Positions 57,000 to 64,000 of a DNA stretch of 64,000 bases are shown piece by piece. This DNA is from Beroe forskalii. Its lineage: Eukaryota; Ctenophora; Nuda; Beroida; Beroidae. The position numbers and the translations under genes are program-made. The DNA lies in NCBI GenBank assembly GCA_011033025.1, contig WFMF01000577.1, positions 1-64,000 on the forward strand, written 5' to 3'. Position 1 is the stretch's first letter, and each line of letters starts with the position of its first letter. A model generated the notes under the pieces. It worked only from the letters and a program-made list of their open reading frames with translations, was not told where the DNA came from and did not search any database.

Positions 57000-57840
57000 G
57001 AAGTAATTAATTAATTAATTGCTATTGGTAGTTGGGTACATAAACATGGACGGCGTTTGCAGAGACTAGATGTAAATTGTAAGAAGCAGACATCTATTGA
57101 CATGAAGTGTGTCGCCAGTGAGAGACTGAACACTGATATCCATTACGATACGCACTGAAGATAATGGTGAGAGACAAAATGCAAATTGATGAAGGAACAG
57201 TATCGAACTCCAGTGGTGGCCCATTTAGCCAATTTCCAGCATAAGTTAAAATCAGCAGAATGTTGGCCCATGTTTCATATTTTTCCTAAAATGATACTTT
57301 GAGCAGAATTATTTCTTGGCGAGTTCTCGTATTAGTACCTCGTATTAGTACCTATGAAATAAGTATACTGTATAATATTTCTCCAATTTTGCATGCTTTA
57401 TTTGGAATGTTTTTTTCTAGCGTTAAAGATTGTTGAATTTTTTTCTATAGTTAATCAATATTACCTATCAAGCTATAATAACATAATAAGTTAGCAAAAA
57501 TAATTTATACATTTTGGCAGTTTCAATTTGCTATTTTGTTACTTCTGAACTGATAAAAATTTAACTTTTAAACTTGAGCACCAGATAAAAAAGAAACTTT
57601 CAGTGCACTAAGTGTCTTCTTCAAACTGCAAGTACTGAAAGTTTCAAGAAAATACTTATCAGTACCCCTCAGTATTATTATTTTATTAGTAAAGATGTTA
57701 AAGCCCTCAAAAAGCTCACAGTTTTGATTACATGTCATAATATTATTTTGAAACCCCTTCTGGGAAGGGTTTTCAAAATAATACCTATTAACAATTATGA
57801 ATCATGATTCCCTTCCCAGTAAATTCTCAAATTGAGCGAT
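57000..57840. other. 3' flank of the LDLa gene, AT-rich
   Basis: No ORF or repeat family of note. A near-palindrome 'aataatattattttgaaacccctt' region with its complement lies at 57,737-57,785. The antisense gene treats this as intron. Confidence 0.5.
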
Positions 57841-57849
57841 CCGTCTGGG

Positions 57850-58580
57850 CCAGTATCACGCCGGTATCAGACCAGTACCACGCCAGTATCAGGCCTACCT
57901 CACGCTGTTATCGCGCCAGTAGCACACCAGTTACACACCAGTAGCAGGCCAGTATCACGCCAGTAGCACGCCAGTATCACGCCAATATCTCGCCGGTCGA
58001 AACTAACTTAAAGTTAGTGTCGACTGGCGTGCTATCGGCGTGCTACTGGCGCGCTACTGGCGTGATACTGGGGGGGGGGGCACCTCGAAAAAAACCCATA
58101 AACCCCCGAAAAATTAAACTCCTATTTGGCTCTTTCATATCCACTTTGGGGTTTTTGGGAGTTTAAATTTGAAGATACTGAGTACCATTTCCAAATAAAG
58201 CCAAAAATCCTCAAAAAATATGGTACCATTTCAGATATGGGTCGAAAATCCTAAACTGAAGTGGTACCGTTTCAGGAAAGGGCCGAAATTAAAGGGTACC
58301 ATTTCAGAAATGAGTCGAAAATCATCAGCAAAAATGGTACCAATTAAGAGAAGAGCCGAAGATCCACAACTAAAGTAGTACCATTTTGAGAGAAAATCGA
58401 ATTTTCTGACAAAAAACGGCTATTTACATCAGTTAAGCCTCCTTAAACCCCCATAAACCCCGAAAAATGAAACTCCCATTTGCCAATTTTTATATTCACC
58501 CGTGGAGTTTTTCGAGGTTCCCCCACGGATACTGGCGTGAAGTAGGCCTGATACTGGCGCGATACTGGCGCGATACTGGC
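57850..58580. repeat. Degenerate repeats: gccagtatcac decamers and ggtaccatttcag units
   Basis: 'cgccagtatca/cgccagtagca' units at 57,852-57,990 switch strand at about 58,010 ('ggcgtgctactgg') to form an inverted array, and recur at 58,530-58,580. Between them (58,150-58,400), about six 40-bp units contain 'ggtaccatttc' and 'gaaaatc'. Short 'cccataaacccc' motifs flank these. Confidence 0.75.
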
Positions 58581-58658
58581 CTAGACAGATCGCTGCATTT
58601 ACCCCCTTCCCCTTACTCCCTAACTGATTATGTAAAAAGGAATTGCACCCAAACATAC

Positions 58659-59389
58659 CCAGTCTGGTGCCGCTTCAGGGAAGACAACGTACATCTGAGA
58701 CACATCAAACTCGCCACTGAAGCTCCGCTGCACCTGCTCCATCTGGTTTGCGATCATCAGACCGACGTTCTTGGTGTAGATCTCCAACATTCCGCCGTAA
58801 CCTCGCCGGATAGCCTCGATCCTGCGTATCGTGCCTAGGACCACGTACCTCAGCATCCTCGCCACGTAGCTGAGCGTGCGGGTGGAGTGGTTGCCGGGGA
58901 AACACTCCGCAAACGTTCGCAGGACCTCCTCCCCGCGGAGCAGGGGCAAGGAGTCCGGGGAGAAGTCGGAGAGGGCACTGAAGGTGTCCGGTGTGGCGCG
59001 GTACGCCCGGAGTGCGTGGGCAGCCACCTGCCAGTCAGCGCTCCGAGATACGTCCAGACAGACAGGGATCAGGGAGGGCGGTAGAGAGGGCGGCAGAGAG
59101 GGCGGTAGAGGGGGCGCCTCCTGGGGGCAGCATGTGTAGAGCAGCCCTATCTCGTGGAGGTGGACGAGATCCACGAGGGCTGGAGGGAGGAGGGAGGGAG
59201 AGGCGAGCGTCACCTCGCAGATAAGGGTCACGAGGGGAAGGGATGACCGGAGGAACGAGGTGAGCGTAGTCAGCAGATCGGCGGGGGTTTCAATGCCGCA
59301 GAGCACGAGGTGACGTTTAGTACCTGGAGATATCTCGTTTGGGTCTTTGGGTAGGAATTTGAAAGGGAAATTGAGTTCAAACATGTAAT
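58659..59389 (-). CDS. RNF213-like gene, exon upstream of the AAA+ module
   Basis: Acceptor atttctaag/AT and donor GACTGG/gtatgt bound a 731-nt exon. It encodes PGTKRHLVLCGIETPADLL and LVTLICEVTLASPSLLPPAL, then a Pro/Leu insertion from a 12-bp DNA tandem (59,075-59,112), VCLDVSRSADWQVAAHALRA and a long helical end with GTIRRIEAIRRGYGGMLEIY. A segment of the form V-L-L-C-x-x-x-T-T-x-E-x-L followed by reading of a short beta-rich block precedes the first active AAA+ of RNF213 proteins. The exon's position and orientation fit. Exons between it and 53.6 kb were not identified, so linkage is by position. Confidence 0.65.
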
Positions 59390-60440
59390 CTTAGAAATAG
59401 AGGTGCTAATCCGTAATTTTTCTTTTACTGGGGCGCCAGATATTCTGCGGTGATTGAAATAACAATCAGTTGGTGTTTGGAGTTCGAGTCAGGTAAGCAT
59501 CTCAGAAGAGAGCAAATGAACGAGTGAGTAAACGATTGAAGTGTAAACTCTCCGGTAAGCGGAGTTTCATGCCTCATGGTAATTAATTTTACCTCTGTGG
59601 CTGCTCAGGCGATTGACATTCAGCCATGTTGCTGACAGTTTCTCTCTTTTCAGGATGGATGAAATTACAGCTGACTTTCCTGATCCACGCCGCCCACACA
59701 CAACCAGTATGGAGCACTGAAAGTGGAAATATCACATTTTAATATTGAACAATTACATTATGCGATTACAATTGATACAAGAGAACAATAATACAAAAGG
59801 GCCCATGGCCCTGGCTATCGACCCCTAAGAGTAATACAGAGATATGATCGGGTCCAATCACAGCACGTCTGTAATGTGGTTTGTAGATTTAAATATATAA
59901 ACTCATAAAGCGATGAGTTCAAACTTGAAGAAAAGCTACAGCAGTTCTTACTAGGCGACAGCCTTGAACTTCGAAGTTTTCCATGATTCGCTAATTCAGT
60001 TCTTAATATTAAGGTATACTGCATACATGAAACTGTGAAATTTTCGAAAAATCAGACCCAAATTATTACAATAATAATAATAATCAGAGATTTTGTCACT
60101 CGACAACTCATGTAAATCTCTCTACCCTGTCACTACAGGATAGCGACAGTTTCTCAGTTTCATTTTCATAAATAGGTACAGACACCATCGACCGTATCTA
60201 TATTACCAATATAACTGGCCCTAATTCACTAGACGATTAACAATTTTCAAAATTGAATTTTGGTCCAGAGGGGTGGCTATAAAAGTTTGAAGGCCCATAT
60301 AAGTAAATAAAAGTGTTGCCGGTTTAATAAAAGACATTCAAATACATCATAATTTCATAAATAAAGTTGTCACAATATTGATTCCTCTGCTACACTTGAT
60401 TACCTAATTACACTGGTAACAAATTTAAACGTACTAAGTC
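59390..60440. other. No gene seen
   Basis: AT-rich flank of the fold-back element. The 5' part of the RNF213-like gene must continue here or beyond, but no exon could be supported. Confidence 0.45.
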
Positions 60441-60442
60441 TA

Positions 60443-63400
60443 CCTTATTGGCCTTTATTTAACCGGCCCTTAAGGACAAAAACGACTTTGAGATTTTTGT
60501 CCAAAGGGCCGGTTAAAAAAAGGCCGGTTAAAGTGGGGCCGGTCAAATTAAAGGCCAGTTAATTTAGGTCAAATGAAACTATTATGACTCGGCTTATATA
60601 ATGTAAAATTCACTGGAACGTCATTACATAACACGATCATGACCTAAATAATAATAATATTAGACCGGGATTTGGGTCTTTTGATGCAATTTATTATGTA
60701 TAAAGGGGTTTTAGTGGTCACTTCGACACTTCAGAGCAAAAAATCATTGGTCTGGCAACCAGCAGAAAAATTTCTGTCCAAGGGGCCGGTTAAAACGGTT
60801 CAAAAATGATTCGATTTTTGTCCATAGGGCCGGTTAAGGGGGGGGGGGGGGCAAACTTAAATTCAAGTTGACCGGCCCGCTCAGATGAGTTCATATGCTC
60901 ATTCTGCAGCATATAAGGGGCACTTTACCGGAAAATTGTGATTTTTTTCGGACACATTTTTTGGGAATGAGCGGGCAAAGTTGGTATACTATTTCACTGT
61001 CAAAGTTTGTTAGTCCATAGCTTAATAACCAAACCAGTTGCATGTATGAAAATTTGCATGCATGTAGATCAAAATGTCTACTATATAAACCTAAAGGTTC
61101 GTTTGTCAAATCGAAAAATTGACTGAGTTATGGCCATTCTTGTAAGGGTACCAAATTCTAAGAAAAAGTTTGCTAGCTCCGTCATTTTTTGAGCTACAGT
61201 GGGATTCCACATATGGAAATGTGTGCCTTTAAAAGCTCTACATGCGTGCCAAAGGGCTAAGCCGGGCATCAGTTATATCTCACATAATTATCAAATAAGT
61301 GGCAAAATTTAACATTTTGCTGTAATTGTACACAATACTTCATCATCCCACAATGAATAATTTCCCACCGAGAACAAAATATACTTCATTTGATGTAAAA
61401 TTTCATGCTGTTCAACTTCCCGGAGCCAATTTTGGATTTTCTGTTTTTTATTTCTTGATATAACCATTTTTAAGGCCCAAAAATGCGTGTTTTGGCTATT
61501 TTTCAGCCTACGAATATCGTAGAGACTTCGTTTTGGGCGCAAACGAATCGCAATCATCGAGTTTATTTGTAACTTGTGAATCAACATGTGCTCTAAAATG
61601 CCCAGAAAAAAAGTTATGGGCCAAGTTACAAGTTACAAATAAACTTGGCCCATAACTTTTTTTCTGGGCATTTTAGAGCACATGTTGATTCACAAGTTAC
61701 AAATAAACTCGATGATTGCGATTCGTTTGCGCCCAAAACGAAGTCTCTACGATATTCGTAGGCTGAAAAATAGCCAAAACACGCATTTTTGGGCCTTAAA
61801 AATGGTTATATCAAGAAATAAAAAACAGAAAATCCAAAATTGGCTCCGGGAAGTTGAACAGCATGAAATTTTACATCAAATGAAGTATATTTTGTTCTCG
61901 GTGGGAAATTATTCATTGTGGGATGATGAAGTATTGTGTACAATTACAGCAAAATGTTAAATTTTGCCACTTATTTGATAATTATGTGAGATATAACTGA
62001 TGCCCGGCTTAGCCCTTTGGCACGCATGTAGAGCTTCGAAAGGCACACATTTCCATATGTGGAATCCCACTGTAGCTCAAAAAATGACGGAGCTAGCAAA
62101 CTTTTTCTTAGAATTTGGTTCCCTTACAAGAATGGCCATAACTCAGTCAATTTTGCGATTTGACAAACGAACCTTTGGGTTCATATAGTAGACATTTTGA
62201 TCTACATGCATGCAAATTTTCATACATGCAACTGGTTTGGTTATTAAGCTATGGACTAACAAACTTTGACAGTGAAATAGTATACCAACTTTGCCCGCTC
62301 ATTCCCAAACAAGAATTGCGCCTGCCGGCGCATTTCTTGTGCCCGCTGTTCCCGTATGCAGGCGCTTAATTTCCTGTTCCCCGGGGCTGGTATAAAAACA
62401 CGCCGTCATTTAATCGTCGACCATTGTCCGTCTCATTTACTGACATGATGAGTTGACGATAAAACACTAAGTATCAAGTGTCACATCGCAATACCAAAGT
62501 ACCAATTCATCATTGAATCAATTTTATCAATATTTCATTCATAAGAATAGACTGAAACAATCATTGTGCTTGTTTTCTCTAACATCGGCGAGCGCTTAAA
62601 TTTCATCAAATAATTATGTTCGTACATGAGCATAAATCGCACGTGCATTTTATTGCGCGCGCAACACCTGCCATGTTCTGTTTGCGCGCAACACCTGCCA
62701 TGTTCTGTTTGCGCGCGTAGCCATTCATTCATGGTTGTTACCTTTTGAGTTTTGTGCAACAACTCGTGCTCACATCAAGCGTTGCACATTATCAAGCGTT
62801 TCCATTGATGAAGTGATGACAATAATTATATCATACGAAATCGCATTATTTTCTGTCCCTGCAAGTTTCTGGAGTTTGAGTTTGTGTTGCTCAGCTATCA
62901 CAGTCAGAGCTCACCTCAAAATAAAAGCTTGATCGAGGATTTCTCATGGTGACTATTGATATTCAACCAAATGCAATGCAATTCCTTGGCGTCGAAATTT
63001 GTGATGTTATTGAGATCAACAGTGCCAACTTGCCAAGATAGAATATTCAGATATCGTCAATTCATCAGGTATCAGGACAAAATTTCTTCTCTTACTTTCC
63101 TCAGCACAATTGCTAAGGTCAATCATCATTGATTGAACTCAAATTGCTCATTGCCAATTGTCAACTGCTTAAAGAAAAATGTTTATTTGATTGAAACCCA
63201 ATCAAAATTTGATGGAGATTCCCAAGAAAATCGATAAACATTCATGCACCTCTTGCCATTGACAAGTTTGATGAAATTAAAGAATGATGAAGTTTTTGAA
63301 AAAGAATCAATTTCCAAGTTTCAACATTTGGATGGACAGAGCATTGAACCGGAATTCCAGTAAGCTAGCGGCTGCAGTGCACACTGACCAGTATACCACT

Positions 63401-63772
63401 ACACCAAGCTATATTGGTGCGAGTGATATTATAAAGGAGCAGTTGATCGAAAAAGTGACATACGACCAACGACCAATTTCGGTCGCGCGCAGCACACCAC
63501 CTATTTCAGATTTAACAGTACGCGTAAAGGTAGTATACACACAACCCTCACAAAACACGATCTCTGCTAACCTTTTCTCAATGCCTTTTTGTAAAACAAA
63601 AACGCGATTGGGAACAGGAAAAAATGTGTCCGAGAAAAATCACAACTTTCCGGTAAAGTGCCCCTTATATGCTGCAGAATGAGCATATGAACTCATCTGA
63701 GCGGGCCAGTCAACTTGAATTTAAGTGTGCCCCCCCCTTAAAAAAAGGCTGGCTAAATATAGGCCAATAAGG
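60443..63772. mobile_element. 3.3-kb fold-back element, TA target, CCTTATTGGCC ends
   Basis: Ends CCTTATTGGCC (60,443) and GGCCAATAAGG (to 63,772) are flanked by TA. Subterminal GGCCGGTTAA-type repeats follow. Long arms fold back at about 61,634: 60,959-61,633 and 61,635-62,309 are almost identical. The right arm then carries 1.3 kb of unrelated sequence (62,310-63,622) and resumes at 63,623 with the rest of the left arm's mirror. The mirrored 92-codon ORFs are identical but have no recognisable domain. A related GGCCGG segment occurs at 20,090-20,415. Confidence 0.75.
62310..63622. other. 1.3-kb insert in the right arm of the fold-back element
   Basis: Not mirrored in the left arm. It begins 'caagaattgcgcctgccgg', contains a TATAAAA at about 62,391, a short tandem 'gcgcgcaacacctgccatgt' (two copies, 62,655-62,710), and a 132-codon frame at 63,284-63,682 of unknown kind. 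It could be the original core of the element, lost from the left side, or a later insertion. Confidence 0.5.
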
Positions 63773-63775
63773 TAT

Positions 63776-63940
63776 GTTCCAATCTCTTAGGCTCTTAGAA
63801 TAAAATATCATTATAAACAGTTGATTTACAATTCGGTCTTATTATGTTATTACACAAATTTAATCGTGCAAAGTCTATGTTCCTATCTCTTAGGCTCTTA
63901 GAATAAAATATCATTATAAACAGTTGATTTACAATTCGGT
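63776..63940. repeat. Tandem duplication of ~103 bp
   Basis: 'gttccaatctcttaggctc' at 63,776 recurs at 63,879 with one change, and both copies run to 'gatttacaattcggt'. It abuts the right end of the fold-back element. Confidence 0.85.
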
Positions 63941-64000
63941 GGGCAAAAGTTGTAACTGGCAAGTTTAAAATAACACAGCTAAAATATCGCAAATACAAAC

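Noticed and set aside
61309..61960. A pair of identical 92-codon proteins on opposite strands
   Set aside because: They are mirror images within the fold-back arms and have no recognised domain, so I list the palindrome rather than two genes.

Overview
The window is nuclear DNA from a multicellular animal. It has spliced genes with GT-AG introns, a seven-transmembrane receptor gene, an RNF213-type AAA+/zinc-finger gene, a secreted LDL-receptor class A protein and dense DNA transposons and retroelements. The very high allelic divergence, AT-rich introns and degenerate satellites fit an aquatic invertebrate. The phylum cannot be fixed from sequence alone. There are no prokaryotic features, rRNA genes or CRISPR arrays, and I see no convincing tRNA.

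The main gene is an RNF213-like gene on the minus strand. From 53.6 kb down to 41.4 kb I can chain 15 exons whose splice phases all agree. They run from an AAA+ module (GRSGAGKST P-loop) through several repeat-bearing linker exons to an RZ-type zinc finger (43.2 kb) and a helical exon (41.4-41.9 kb). An upstream exon lies at 58.7-59.4 kb. A probable C-terminal exon appears at 21.06-22.49 kb and again, inverted, at 3.62-4.80 kb. Two other genes lie antisense inside its introns: a rhodopsin-class GPCR (three exons, about 350 aa) and a signal-peptide-bearing LDLa protein (54.7-57.0 kb).

The 3' half of this locus is present twice: GPCR plus RNF213-like exons at 25.5-35.0 kb, and again at 36.6-44.3 kb after a 100-N gap. 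Part is present a third time, inverted, at 0.45-6.9 kb. The inverted left arm is nearly identical to the start of the contig after the gap (35.67-36.93 kb). It clearly differs from 24.4-25.8 kb. The first 450 bases are an error-riddled version of GPCR exons 1-2. The simplest reading is that two divergent haplotypes were scaffolded side by side. Haplotype A would be about 11-35 kb. Haplotype B would be the reverse complement of 10.5-0.45 kb followed by 36.9 kb onward. A true tandem and inverted duplication is the alternative.

Region by region: 0-0.45 kb is corrupted sequence. The inverted arm (0.45-6.9 kb) holds a hAT-like non-autonomous element with an 8-bp target duplication. 6.9-10.5 kb is gene-poor, and 10.5-11.0 kb is low-quality sequence. 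11.5-16.05 kb holds a Penelope-like retroelement whose GIY-YIG endonuclease lies upstream of the reverse transcriptase (the Naiad arrangement), with a TTAA-flanked MITE inserted in the RT. 17.2-18.3 kb holds palindromic elements. The matching arm is 18.4-25.8 kb. GPCR copy A has a 3.9-kb fold-back transposon (10-bp target duplication) in intron 1. The RNF213-like exons of copy A end at low-quality sequence and the gap. GPCR copy B has a 2.5-kb minisatellite in intron 2. The B-side RNF213-like gene carries a 69-bp array that repeats an exon-end/splice-donor junction. The LDLa gene follows, and a 3.3-kb fold-back element lies at 60.4-63.8 kb.

The strongest unusual signals are two independent minisatellites that both grew out of splice-site sequence, the permuted Penelope-like element, and an RNF213-like protein with a degenerate AAA+ Walker B, no visible RING and an intact RZ finger.
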